A stretch of 64,000 nucleotides of DNA, taken from assembly GCA_029266035.1 (NCBI GenBank), contig JAJUFH010000003.1:124001-188000 (forward strand), written 5' to 3'. The translations under genes and the position numbers were made by a program. The notes under the pieces are model-generated. The model was not told the origin of the DNA, did no database searches, and saw only the letters and a program-made list of their open reading frames with translations. This document shows, one piece after another, positions 54,580 through 63,303 of this stretch. Within the stretch, counting starts at the first letter, position 1, and each line of letters opens with the position of its first letter. The stretch comes from Sinomicrobium sp. (lineage in GTDB: Bacteria > Bacteroidota > Bacteroidia > Flavobacteriales > Flavobacteriaceae).

Positions 54580-55552
54580 AGGAGGAGGGAGCTGGGCGAC
54601 GGCAATTGTAAAGATGCTGACCGAAAACCTAGAGGAAGTGGGGTGGTATATGCGAAGTGAAATGGTAAAAGCACATATACAGAGCCAGGGACATAACCCC
54701 AATTATCTGAGTGCGGTAGAATTCCACCCGGAACAATTGCGCCTCACCAACGACCTCAATGAAGCTGTGCGCTATGCCGATGTGCTCATTTTTGTAGTTC
54801 CCTCCGCATTTCTACAGACTGAATTGGAAAAATTGGAAGAATCGCTAAAGGGTAAGATTGTATTTTCGGCCATCAAGGGGATAGTCCCTGAAACCGGACT
54901 TATCGTCGGAGAACATTTTTACAATACATACGATATCCCTTATGAAAATATTGGAGTGATCACCGGACCTTGTCATGCCGAAGAGGTAGCGTTGGAGCGC
55001 TTGTCTTATCTCACCATTGCTTGTGCCGACGAAAAAAAGGCCAAATTGGTAGGAAACAATCTTTCGAGCGAGTATATCAAAACCAAAATTTCGGACGATA
55101 TTATCGGTACAGAATACGCTGCAGTGCTTAAAAATATATATGCCATAGCCGCCGGTATCGCGCACGGACTGGGGTATGGCGACAATTTCCAGAGTGTATT
55201 GATGAGCAATGCTATACGCGAAATGCGCAAGTTTATAAAGCGCGTACACCGCATGAAACGAAATATCAACAATTCTGCATACCTGGGTGATTTGCTAGTC
55301 ACCGGATATTCGGTCTTTTCCAGAAACAGAATGTTCGGCAATATGATAGGCAAGGGATATACCGTAAAATCGGCTATGATGGAAATGAGTATGGTAGCCG
55401 AAGGTTATTACGCCGCAAAAAGCGCCCATCTGTTGAGCGAAAAGAGCGAAAAGAAGGTCAGAACCCCCATTATCGACGCGGTGTACAACATACTCTACGA
55501 AGGGAAAAATCCTAAAAAAGTCTTTAAAAAACTATCGGAAAAACTTGATTGA
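54554..55552 (+). CDS. gpsA: NAD(P)H-dependent glycerol-3-phosphate dehydrogenase
   Basis: GpsA reduces dihydroxyacetone phosphate to glycerol 3-phosphate for phospholipid synthesis. The protein shows the nucleotide-binding start KFAVIGGGSWATAIVKML, GVITGPCHAEEVA, and the catalytic-lysine region EYAAVLKNIYAIAAGIAHGLGYGDN. The ATG at 54554 gives 332 residues, the usual length; an upstream frame to 54497 is not conserved. Upstream, TATTTTTG (54492-54499) may be its -7 box. Confidence 0.95.
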   Translation: MSDKKFAVIGGGSWATAIVKMLTENLEEVGWYMRSEMVKAHIQSQGHNPNYLSAVEFHPEQLRLTNDLNEAVRYADVLIFVVPSAFLQTELEKLEESLKGKIVFSAIKGIVPETGLIVGEHFYNTYDIPYENIGVITGPCHAEEVALERLSYLTIACADEKKAKLVGNNLSSEYIKTKISDDIIGTEYAAVLKNIYAIAAGIAHGLGYGDNFQSVLMSNAIREMRKFIKRVHRMKRNINNSAYLGDLLVTGYSVFSRNRMFGNMIGKGYTVKSAMMEMSMVAEGYYAAKSAHLLSEKSEKKVRTPIIDAVYNILYEGKNPKKVFKKLSEKLD

Positions 55553-55567
55553 TAGGCAGTTTTGTCG

Positions 55568-55586
55568 TCCCGAGCTTGTCGAGGGA
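55568..55586. repeat. TCCCGAGCTTGTCGAGGGA element
   Basis: This 19-base sequence is imperfectly palindromic (TCCC-GA ... TC-GAGGGA) and, from memory, resembles a short element found between genes in many bacterial genomes. It sits exactly where the decayed fic gene ends, 16 bases after the gpsA stop. Confidence 0.45.
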
Positions 55587-55864
55587 TTGACGAATTGCGG
55601 CATAACGCGCTGATGACCGTTTGTAAGCCCAAAGAAACACATCTTTCAATAGTTCCACCCTGTTCAGTTCATATGCGGCGAGCAGGTTATTTACCAAAAG
55701 TGGATGTATGCCAACCGTCTTTGCAAGGTGCGGTGGGGGACTTCTACCCGGATTGCCTTGCGGATTTCATCTTTTGTGGCACCTTCTGAACCCGCTTGTT
55801 GTAACACAGCTTTGATTTCTTCAACTTGTGAAGATGCCTGAGTGTTTAATTTCATTCCGGCCAT
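55570..55864 (-). pseudogene. Decayed Fic-family gene (N-terminal HTH plus a C-terminal fragment)
   Basis: From ATG 55864 the minus strand encodes MAGMKLNTQASSQVEEI and then EGATKDEIRKAIRVEVPHRTLQRRLA, like the N-terminal winged helix of large Fic-family proteins. That frame stops at 55691-55693 (TAA). In another frame, beginning near 55705, it continues as NNLLAAYELNRVELLKDVF and LWAYKRSSARYAAIRQSL, a block I recall from late in the same proteins. The Fic catalytic core between the two, and the true C-terminus, are missing. It is therefore an internally deleted, frameshifted and 3'-truncated remnant. Confidence 0.65.
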
Positions 55865-55880
55865 CGTTCCTATGGATTTA

Positions 55881-55927
55881 CGCGCCAAAAATAACAAAAA
55901 GTGGCGCGAAAAAGCTGTTTTGCGCCA
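55881..55927. promoter_or_regulatory. Three-part GCGCCA/TGGCGC operator-like array
   Basis: CGCGCCA (55881-55887), TGGCGCG (55902-55908) and GCGCCA (55922-55927) alternate in orientation at 20-21 base steps, i.e. about two helical turns apart. The array is just upstream of the start of the decayed fic gene, on the side from which it would be transcribed. Confidence 0.55.
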
Positions 55928-56049
55928 TATAAGAAATTGTTTAAATTTTTCCTTATCTTTCCAGCCAGTGGTTTGGGTGTGTTTGCGAAGAGACCACTAA
56001 TACCCCACTCCTTTTTTAGAAGAAAAATGGAGGCTAAATTTTATGTGAT

Positions 56050-56081
56050 TTGCAAAATCTTCAAATTTATTGTTAACTTTG
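56050..56081 (+). promoter_or_regulatory. Candidate promoter of the ECF sigma gene
   Basis: TTG (56050-56052), 21 bases and TAACTTTG (56074-56081) fit the Bacteroidota consensus. The sigma ATG chosen lies about 225 bases downstream, so a long leader or an earlier start is implied. Confidence 0.45.
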
Positions 56082-56306
56082 GCTTGCGCTTACATCCTTA
56101 TATAGCACTGTAAACAAGCATTTTGTCCCACCATACCCCCTAAAAATCACAGAACTGAACCGGACTGCCTTACGACGAGGAAGGAGATTTTGCGATTTCT
56201 GATCATTGTTGTTCGCGTTGTTGTCGGTCGGTTTTATTTTGATTTTAGGAGGGGTGGTCGCAGTACAAACCATTTCAGGGGCTTACCCGGAAATAATGTC
56301 CGACGT

Positions 56307-56915
56307 ATGAAAGCTGATTTTACAGTATATAGAGGTAGTGCACAGGAGGCCGAAAAGGCTACCGAACCTTTTCTCGTAGATGGTCGCGCTGTTTGGGAGC
56401 AGTTTCGAGCCGGTGACCGCAGGGCATTTGAGACCATATACCTCCAAAATTTTGACAGCCTTTACGATTACGGAATGTTCCTAGTTCGCGATCGGGAGAT
56501 GGTGAAAGACGTTATACACGACCTCTTTGAACTCCTATGGGTTAAAAGAGAGAGTTTGGGCGTTGTCAAATCCGTCGCATCCTATCTTTTTATCAGTTTT
56601 AGGAGAAAGTTGTTGCAGTCACAAAAAAAACAGGGCAAGCATCTGAAGCTCGTCCAAGAAATGGACAAGGAGGGCGTTAGAGCAGAAGCCGAACAAATGG
56701 AGGATATAAAACATACCGATCGGCTCCACGACCAACTTCAACACGCAGTAAAAAAGCTCACTCCAAAACAGCAGGAAATCCTAATGCTAAAGTTTCACTC
56801 TCGTTTAACTCACCAGCAGGTAGCCGAGCTTATGGGGATTAAAAAAGGCGATGTTTATTACCACTTTTCCAAGGCAATAGAAGAGCTTTCCCAAGTACTT
56901 TCCCGTTATATATAA
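56307..56915 (+). CDS. ECF sigma factor (FecI-like) of the SusCD locus
   Basis: A 202-residue ECF sigma factor of the type paired with FecR-like anti-sigma proteins in Bacteroidota. Region 2 is seen in AFETIYLQNFDSLYDYGMFLVRDREMVKDVIHDLFELLWVKR, and region 4 in LTPKQQEILMLKFHSRLTHQQVAELMGIKKGDVYYHFSKAIEEL. I start it at ATG 56307; the open frame goes back to 56190 but those 39 residues lack conserved features. It is followed by the FecR gene, then susC and susD. Confidence 0.9.
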   Translation: MKADFTVYRGSAQEAEKATEPFLVDGRAVWEQFRAGDRRAFETIYLQNFDSLYDYGMFLVRDREMVKDVIHDLFELLWVKRESLGVVKSVASYLFISFRRKLLQSQKKQGKHLKLVQEMDKEGVRAEAEQMEDIKHTDRLHDQLQHAVKKLTPKQQEILMLKFHSRLTHQQVAELMGIKKGDVYYHFSKAIEELSQVLSRYI

Positions 56916-57055
56916 ATTTTTAGCGTTTTAAAACATACTGATAATCAATATCTTATTTTAAAAAGTCAAAAAAACTTCCCGATTTACTGAACAAATCCAA
57001 CTTTTCCCTCTTTATAAATAGAAACCACCTTAGGGACAGGGTGGGAAGAGTAAAA

Positions 57056-58294
57056 ATGATGAAACAAAAGCGATATAGTGCTACAGCGTTATGTAAGGAT
57101 GAAGCCTTTGTGCAATGGGTGTTTCACCCCGATGAGGAGTCTGATGCTTATTGGGCGACCTATCTGAAACACTATCCCGAACAAAAGCAAAGCGTTAGCC
57201 GAGCGAGGACCATGCTTATAACTATGAAGTCCGGAATGGAGGAGAACGACAGCTTTCGGGAACGGGATCGTATTGAAGTGCTCCAACGCCTGCGGGAAAA
57301 GCAGTGGGGAGAAGGTGTAGAAACTGCTGTAGAGAGAAACCAAGAGGAGAAAGTCAAAGAATTGCCGATAAGAAATCGCGGCAAAAAACTCCTCCTCGCA
57401 GTCGGTTTTATACTGGTATTGGGGCTGGGGATTTATACCGTATACGAATTGGACTTATTTAAGAGCGGAACAACAGTGCAAATCCCACCCCAAATCACCC
57501 TGCAATTACAGGACGGTAGCGAGCAGGTAATCGACGAGCGCGATACCCGTACGATCACCACGGAAGCCGGGCAACATTTGGGGAGTCAACAGCAGAACAT
57601 TCTTATTTACGAAAACGACAAAAACGCAAGGGAGCTGGTATATAATGAACTGACAGTACCCTATGGCAGAACATTTGAATTAGTACTCAGTGATGACTCT
57701 CATATATATTTGAATGCCGGCTCCCATTTGCGTTATCCGGTGCAGTTCCTGCCCGGACAGCCCAGAGATGTTTTTCTGGACGGAGAGGCCTTTTTTGAGG
57801 TCGCCAAAGACGAGCACAGACCGTTTACGGTAAGGACCCAACAGATGAACACCCGAGTTTACGGTACAAAATTCAATGTGACCAGTTATAAAAACGAGGG
57901 CAATACCTATACCGTACTGGTAGAGGGAAGTGTAGGGGTGTACCCCGACGAAGCGAATAAGGCCCAACCCGTAAAAATCAAACCCGGACAGCGAGCTGTT
58001 TTTAAACAGGGGGAGATCGCACTTGAAGAGGTCAACATTCGCAAATACACAGCCTGGACATCCGGGGAGCTTTATTTTCTAAACGATCCGTTTGAGCTGA
58101 TCCTTAAAAAACTGGAAAGGCAGTATAACGTAAGTATAGACAATACCTATCCTGAGCTCAATGTAGAGCGAATGACTTGCTCCTTTAAACATGGAGGGTC
58201 TTTGGAGCTGGTGCTAAACATCCTTAAAAAATTAAAAGCCTTTGATTACACCATAGACGGAAATACCGTCGTGATCGCCCCGCCCGATCTATAA
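57056..58294 (+). CDS. FecR-family anti-sigma factor with DUF4974
   Basis: A 412-residue transmembrane regulator that receives a signal from the TonB-dependent transducer and controls the ECF sigma factor. It has a cytoplasmic sigma-binding part (about 1-110), one membrane segment (LLLAVGFILVLGLGIYTVYEL, about 117-138), a periplasmic FecR domain (TVPYGRTFELVLSDDSHIYLNAGSHLRYP...FFEVAKDEHRPFTV), and a DUF4974 domain at the end (NDPFELILKKLERQYNVSID). ATG 57056 is preferred over GTG 57041. It lies 140 bases after the sigma gene. Confidence 0.93.
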   Translation: MMKQKRYSATALCKDEAFVQWVFHPDEESDAYWATYLKHYPEQKQSVSRARTMLITMKSGMEENDSFRERDRIEVLQRLREKQWGEGVETAVERNQEEKVKELPIRNRGKKLLLAVGFILVLGLGIYTVYELDLFKSGTTVQIPPQITLQLQDGSEQVIDERDTRTITTEAGQHLGSQQQNILIYENDKNARELVYNELTVPYGRTFELVLSDDSHIYLNAGSHLRYPVQFLPGQPRDVFLDGEAFFEVAKDEHRPFTVRTQQMNTRVYGTKFNVTSYKNEGNTYTVLVEGSVGVYPDEANKAQPVKIKPGQRAVFKQGEIALEEVNIRKYTAWTSGELYFLNDPFELILKKLERQYNVSIDNTYPELNVERMTCSFKHGGSLELVLNILKKLKAFDYTIDGNTVVIAPPDL

Positions 58295-58419
58295 TCCTGA
58301 TTACCTGAAAAAAAAGCGAATCTAACCTTAAACCCTATAAGATATGAAGCAGTAATTATCGAATTATTGCTCGATCCGGTATGCGCTATTCACAAGATAG
58401 CCCCGGGTAGAAAGCATCA

Positions 58420-58439
58420 GAGGGTGCGCTAACACCCTC
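58420..58439 (+). promoter_or_regulatory. Hairpin in the fecR-susC gap
   Basis: GAGGGTG (58420-58426) and CACCCTC (58433-58439) form a 7 bp stem with a 6-base loop about 50 bases before susC. No T-run follows, so it may be a stability or translation-control element for the susC message rather than a terminator. Confidence 0.4.
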
Positions 58440-58492
58440 CGACAATAAACTGTGATTTAATTCTGACAAGTAACTAAATCGAACACTAAATT

Positions 58493-61400
58493 ATGAAAAT
58501 TATTACCAACCACTGGGAATGGATATCCCTTTTCCCAAAATTAGACCTAAAAATGAAACTCTCCTTACTTTTTTTTCTGGTCATTCTCTTGCAAATCAGA
58601 GCCCACGACGGGTATGCGCAAAGCACCAAGGTGTCGCTGAACGTAACCGAAGTTCCTGTGCACCAGGTACTGGATAAGATTGAAAGCACTACAGATTTTC
58701 AGTTCCACTATCAAGAAACAGAAGTGGACCTACAACGCAAGGTGACCCTAAAGGTGCGTAAAGAGAAGATCGAAAGCATTCTGGAACTATTGTTTAAAGG
58801 AACTGGGGTTTTATACGAAATAGCCGGTAAAAACATCATTCTAACCGCTCAACCCAAGGTCCCTCTACAAAAAGATGTTTCGCCTACCTCAAAAGCGGTA
58901 GAGCATACCCCTCAGCAACTTCAGGTAAACGGTACCATCACCGACCCGGAAGGCAATCCCCTCCCCGGAGTAAATATCATAATAAAAGGCACACAACAAG
59001 GCACCATGTCAGACTTCGATGGGAAGTATAGGATTACAGTGCAGGAAACGGATGTATTGACTTTTTCTTTTATGGGTTATAAAACCGTAGAAATCCCGGT
59101 AGAAGGACTGACGAATATAGATGTCCGGATGGAGGAGGATGTGTCTGCCCTAGATGAAGTGGTGGTCAATGCGGGGTACTACACCGTAAAAGAACGAGAA
59201 AGAACAGGTAATGTCAGTAGGGTAAGTGGAGAAGAAATCACTTTACAGCCTATCGTAAGCCCGTTGGAGGCGCTGCAAGGCCGTATGGCTGGGGTGGAAA
59301 TTGACCAGTTTAGCGGGATGCCCGGGGCAGCCCCGAAAATACGCATTAGGGGTACCAACAGTTTAAGGGAGGAAGGAAATTACCCCCTGTATATTGTAGA
59401 TGGCGTACCGATAAATTCGGAGCCTTTAGATGACCACTCTCCCTTAGGAGGGTATGCTTATTTAATAGAGGACGGAGTCGGAATAGACCCCTTGAGCACT
59501 TTAAACCTGTCGGATATTGAAAGTATTGAAGTATTAAAAGACGCCGATGCTACCGCCATTTACGGCTCCCGGGGAGCGAATGGGGTGGTGTTGATTACCA
59601 CCAAAAAAGTCGGAAACGAGGCGCAAAAGACCCAACTACAGGCAAGATGGTATTCCGGGGTGGGGCAGGTAGAACGACGGGAAAAAATGCTGAACTCCGA
59701 ACAGTATGTCGCCTTTCGCCAAGCCTTCCTAAACAACAGTGGATTTGGAGAAGACAACCCCTTACATTTTTATTACGCCCGCGACCTGCTGAATTGGGAT
59801 ACCACCCGTTATACGGATTGGCAGGACGAACTTATTGGCGGTACAGCCCAATTTTCCAATCTCAATATCTCAGCCTCCGGCGGAAACGAAAACACTTCCT
59901 TTAGGTTGACGGGGGGATATTCGGATCAGGGGACCGTATTTCCCGTGGATATTAATTATAAGAAATTGACTTTCGGGGTAAAGATCAACCATATCTCCGA
60001 TAATAAAAAGTGGAAATTGCAATTCTCGGGCACCTATGGGGTAGATAAAACACACTCGACTCCTACCGCCGACATACTGAGCGCTATTTATTCTGCTCCC
60101 ATTGCCCCTAAGCTATATAATGACGATGGAAGCCTGCATTGGGAAGGGTGGGAAGAAATGAATAGTTCGACAATTTATAATCCTTTACGTTCTAAATACA
60201 AAATGACCGATGCTGATGTCAACAGTCTGATTGCAAACCTTACCGTATCCTATAACTTAAAGAAAGGATTGATGCTTAAAGCCAGTATGGGCTATACAGC
60301 AAACCGAAGAGAAGCCGTATCCAAACAGAGTTTATTGTTTTTTGCACCTGCAGATCGGGGGGTAGGGATTAATTTGGCAAAGACTTCCATTAACCATGCC
60401 AAACGAACCTCCTGGATCGTAGAGCCGCAACTAAGCTATGTTACTGATTTATTTCAGGGAAAATTAGATGTGCTTTTTGGCGCTACTTTTCAAAGCAATG
60501 AAAACACCTCATCGTATATCTACGGACTAGGCTTTGTGGATGAATCCCTATCTGGTGATATTACCGCTGCTGATTCTAGAATCGGTTTGGGGGGAAGAAT
60601 CTTCGAATACAGGTATCAGGCAGTATTTGGGCGTATAGGGTACAATTGGAAACAAAAATACTACCTCAACCTAACGGGGCGTCGGGATGGTTCTTCCCGT
60701 TTTGGACCGGGCAAGCGTTTTTCCAATTTTGGTGCGCTGGGCGCCGCCTATATTTTTACCGAAACGGCTCTGTTTAAAAATCACCTGCCCTGGTTGAGCT
60801 TTGGTAAGTTAAGGGGGAGTTATGGCGTTACCGGAAATGACCAGATCGGGGATTATCAATATATCGACAGTTATGAGGCTACTAATGCCCCGGGTGGATT
60901 ATACCCGACCCAATTGTACAATGACAATTTTGCATGGGAAAAGAACAAAAAACTGGAGGCAGCCCTGGAATTGGGATTTTTGCAGGACCGCATTCAGTTG
61001 GGGCTTAGTTGGTACCGCAACCGTTCTTCCAATCAATTGGTAGGCTACACCCTACCATTTATGACCGGCTTTTCCAGTGTACAGGCTAACCTGCCTGCTA
61101 CGGTGCAAAATACAGGATGGGAAGTTGAATTTTCTGCAACACCGATTAAAACCAAAGCGTTCCGTTGGGACGCTCACTTTAACCTGAGCCTTCCCAAAAA
61201 TAAATTGGTTGCCTTCCCGGATATAGAACTCACTCCTTATGCTACCCAATACCGAGTGGGCGAACCTCTGAATATTTATTTTCTTTTCGACTATATAGGG
61301 AAAAATGAAGCAGGACAATTTGATTTTACGGATGTGGATGGCAATGGCATTTTGGATAATGTTACCGATCGCATCTTGGTACAAAATCGGTCCAGGAAAT

Positions 61401-61852
61401 ATTTCGGAGGCTTTCGCAATAGTTTGTCGTATAAACAGTGGAAACTGGATATCCAAGTAGATTTTGTAAAACGACAGGCGTCACGACCTTTCTCTCTATT
61501 TAATAGTCTGCCTGCAAGTACAACCAGAAACTATGCGCTGGAACAATATCAAATGTGGGAAAACGGAGAACTAAGCCCGGGTAGTCTTGATAGTTCATTA
61601 TATAGGTATTATTTACAATCGAGCTACAATACGGTAGATGGGTCCTATCTACGACTTAAAAATGTTTCACTGGTGTACAATTTGCCACTAGCCTGGATCC
61701 GAGCCATAGGTCTTAATAACGGGTCGGTATTTGTCACAGGGCAGAACCTATTGACTATCACCTCCTATCCTGGGCTTAATGTGGAAAGTGGGGGGATAGC
61801 AACCCTTCCCCCCTTACGTATATTCTCGGCCGGCTTACAACTCACCTTTTAA
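58493..61852 (+). CDS. susC: SusC/RagA-type TonB-dependent outer-membrane transducer
   Basis: A 1119-residue outer-membrane transporter. It has a long signal sequence (hydrophobic core LSLLFFLVILLQI), an STN domain (STKVSLNVTEVPVHQVLDKIESTTDFQFHYQ, residues about 44-120) that contacts the FecR protein, a carboxypeptidase-like domain (VNGTITDPEGNPLPGVNIIIKG), a TonB box (LDEVVVNAGYY), a plug (PIVSPLEALQGRMAGVEI...) and a barrel ending in FSAGLQLTF. The STN domain plus the sigma/FecR pair show it is a signal-transducing type. The symbol is a family label; the substrate is unknown. Confidence 0.94.
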   Translation: MKIITNHWEWISLFPKLDLKMKLSLLFFLVILLQIRAHDGYAQSTKVSLNVTEVPVHQVLDKIESTTDFQFHYQETEVDLQRKVTLKVRKEKIESILELLFKGTGVLYEIAGKNIILTAQPKVPLQKDVSPTSKAVEHTPQQLQVNGTITDPEGNPLPGVNIIIKGTQQGTMSDFDGKYRITVQETDVLTFSFMGYKTVEIPVEGLTNIDVRMEEDVSALDEVVVNAGYYTVKERERTGNVSRVSGEEITLQPIVSPLEALQGRMAGVEIDQFSGMPGAAPKIRIRGTNSLREEGNYPLYIVDGVPINSEPLDDHSPLGGYAYLIEDGVGIDPLSTLNLSDIESIEVLKDADATAIYGSRGANGVVLITTKKVGNEAQKTQLQARWYSGVGQVERREKMLNSEQYVAFRQAFLNNSGFGEDNPLHFYYARDLLNWDTTRYTDWQDELIGGTAQFSNLNISASGGNENTSFRLTGGYSDQGTVFPVDINYKKLTFGVKINHISDNKKWKLQFSGTYGVDKTHSTPTADILSAIYSAPIAPKLYNDDGSLHWEGWEEMNSSTIYNPLRSKYKMTDADVNSLIANLTVSYNLKKGLMLKASMGYTANRREAVSKQSLLFFAPADRGVGINLAKTSINHAKRTSWIVEPQLSYVTDLFQGKLDVLFGATFQSNENTSSYIYGLGFVDESLSGDITAADSRIGLGGRIFEYRYQAVFGRIGYNWKQKYYLNLTGRRDGSSRFGPGKRFSNFGALGAAYIFTETALFKNHLPWLSFGKLRGSYGVTGNDQIGDYQYIDSYEATNAPGGLYPTQLYNDNFAWEKNKKLEAALELGFLQDRIQLGLSWYRNRSSNQLVGYTLPFMTGFSSVQANLPATVQNTGWEVEFSATPIKTKAFRWDAHFNLSLPKNKLVAFPDIELTPYATQYRVGEPLNIYFLFDYIGKNEAGQFDFTDVDGNGILDNVTDRILVQNRSRKYFGGFRNSLSYKQWKLDIQVDFVKRQASRPFSLFNSLPASTTRNYALEQYQMWENGELSPGSLDSSLYRYYLQSSYNTVDGSYLRLKNVSLVYNLPLAWIRAIGLNNGSVFVTGQNLLTITSYPGLNVESGGIATLPPLRIFSAGLQLTF

Positions 61853-61863
61853 ATTGAAATACC

Positions 61864-63270
61864 ATGAAAAAAATATATACTATTGGGATAGTGACCTTTC
61901 TATTTTTATGCGGTCTGCAATCCTGTAAGGAGTTTGTGGATATCGACTCGCCCAATTTTCAGATGGTGACCGATGATGTTTACAGCAAAGAAGAAACAAC
62001 CATTGCAGCGGTTAAAGGCATTTACAATCAATTATATGAGGCTAACTTCTCCACTTATGGAGTCTCCCTATTAGGGGCAATGAGTGGCGATCTGCTGTTT
62101 GCACGAACAGATACCTACCTGCCTTTTAACCAGCATGAATTATTTTCAATAAATACCACAGACGCTACATTTAACCAAAATATATGGAGCAGCGCCTATA
62201 ATATAATTTATATGGCAAACCGCGCCTTGGAGGGATTGGAAAATGCCTCGGTCAGTAAGGAATTACGTCAAGAATTACGCGGGCAGGTACTCTTTATACG
62301 TGCGTTTACTTACTTCTACCTGACCAATCTTTACGGGGAGGTCCCTCTATTGCTGACTTCTGATTACCACCTTAACGCGGTAGCTCCACGTAATCCCGTG
62401 GAAGAGGTATGGCAACAGATTGAAAGAGATCTAGATGAAGCGATAACTTTACTTCAGGAAGCAACGGAATACACCAATGGAGAACGGTACTATGTTAATC
62501 GTACCGTGGTAGAGGCCTTACGAGCACGGGTATATCTGTACCGAGAAGATTGGGTCAATGCAGAAATTTTTAGCACTGAGGTCATCGACCGTACCGATGT
62601 ATACGACTTGGTGGCACCGGAAAATGTTTTTAGAGCCAATAGTCAGGAAGCCATCTGGCAAATTACCCCAGATGGAGTTGACAATTTTGTTCCCGAAGAG
62701 GCGACCCATTTTCTGTTGCGTCCCCATAGTAGTACTACTGGTAGCACCATCACAGGAAATACCGCCCTAACGGATAACCTTATCCACTCCTTTGCACCTT
62801 TAGATACCCGGCGGGTATGGATAGGGGAAGCCATTTCGGAAACCGAGCAAGCATATTTTGCTGAAAAGTACTGGTTTGATATTACCGGAACTACTGAACA
62901 ATACAGTATGGTGATACGTCTAGCCGAGCAATACCTGATACGCGCTGAGGCTCGTGCCATGCAAAACAAACTTACTGAGGCGATAGAAGATCTCGACCAT
63001 ATCCGTGAAAGGGCAGGCATTGATTTACTTGCGGATAATAATCCCGACATCGGGCAGCAATCACTACTGGATTCTATCATGTTAGAACGCTCAAGGGAAT
63101 TGTTTTCCGAATGGGGACATCGATGGTTTGATCTTAAACGAACAGGTCAGGCAAAAACTGTATTTGGTGATGACCCAAGCTGGCAAAATACCGATGTATT
63201 ATACCCCATTCCGGGAGAGGAGCGTCTAAAAAATCCTTTTCTTTCCCAAAATGACGGCTATGGTAATTAA
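61864..63270 (+). CDS. susD: SusD/RagB-family outer-membrane lipoprotein
   Basis: A 468-residue surface lipoprotein that sits as a lid on the SusC barrel and binds the nutrient. It has a lipobox GLQSC (Cys about 21), an N-terminal SusD-like segment (VKGIYNQLYEANFSTYGVSLLGAMSGD), TPR-like helices (QVLFIRAFTYFYLTNLYGEVPLL) and the C-terminal RagB block (YLIRAEARAMQNKLTEAIEDLDHIRERAGI, ERSRELFSEWGHRWFDLKRTG). It follows susC by 11 bases. The substrate is not readable; the symbol is a family label. Confidence 0.94.
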   Translation: MKKIYTIGIVTFLFLCGLQSCKEFVDIDSPNFQMVTDDVYSKEETTIAAVKGIYNQLYEANFSTYGVSLLGAMSGDLLFARTDTYLPFNQHELFSINTTDATFNQNIWSSAYNIIYMANRALEGLENASVSKELRQELRGQVLFIRAFTYFYLTNLYGEVPLLLTSDYHLNAVAPRNPVEEVWQQIERDLDEAITLLQEATEYTNGERYYVNRTVVEALRARVYLYREDWVNAEIFSTEVIDRTDVYDLVAPENVFRANSQEAIWQITPDGVDNFVPEEATHFLLRPHSSTTGSTITGNTALTDNLIHSFAPLDTRRVWIGEAISETEQAYFAEKYWFDITGTTEQYSMVIRLAEQYLIRAEARAMQNKLTEAIEDLDHIRERAGIDLLADNNPDIGQQSLLDSIMLERSRELFSEWGHRWFDLKRTGQAKTVFGDDPSWQNTDVLYPIPGEERLKNPFLSQNDGYGN

Positions 63271-63303
63271 TGAACTAATAGAATGACAAAATCAGTTTAT
63301 ACA

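Larger units (their letters stand above)
55865..56306. other. Region between the fic remnant and the ECF sigma gene
   Basis: About 440 bases without a gene. It holds the operator-like array at 55881-55927 and a promoter (TTG 56050-56052, TAACTTTG 56074-56081) for the ECF sigma gene. The remainder shows no coding or repeat signal I can support. Confidence 0.6.

Noticed and set aside
55562-55789. A plus-strand frame opposite the fic remnant
   Set aside because: It is a shadow of the minus-strand fragments and has no family likeness.
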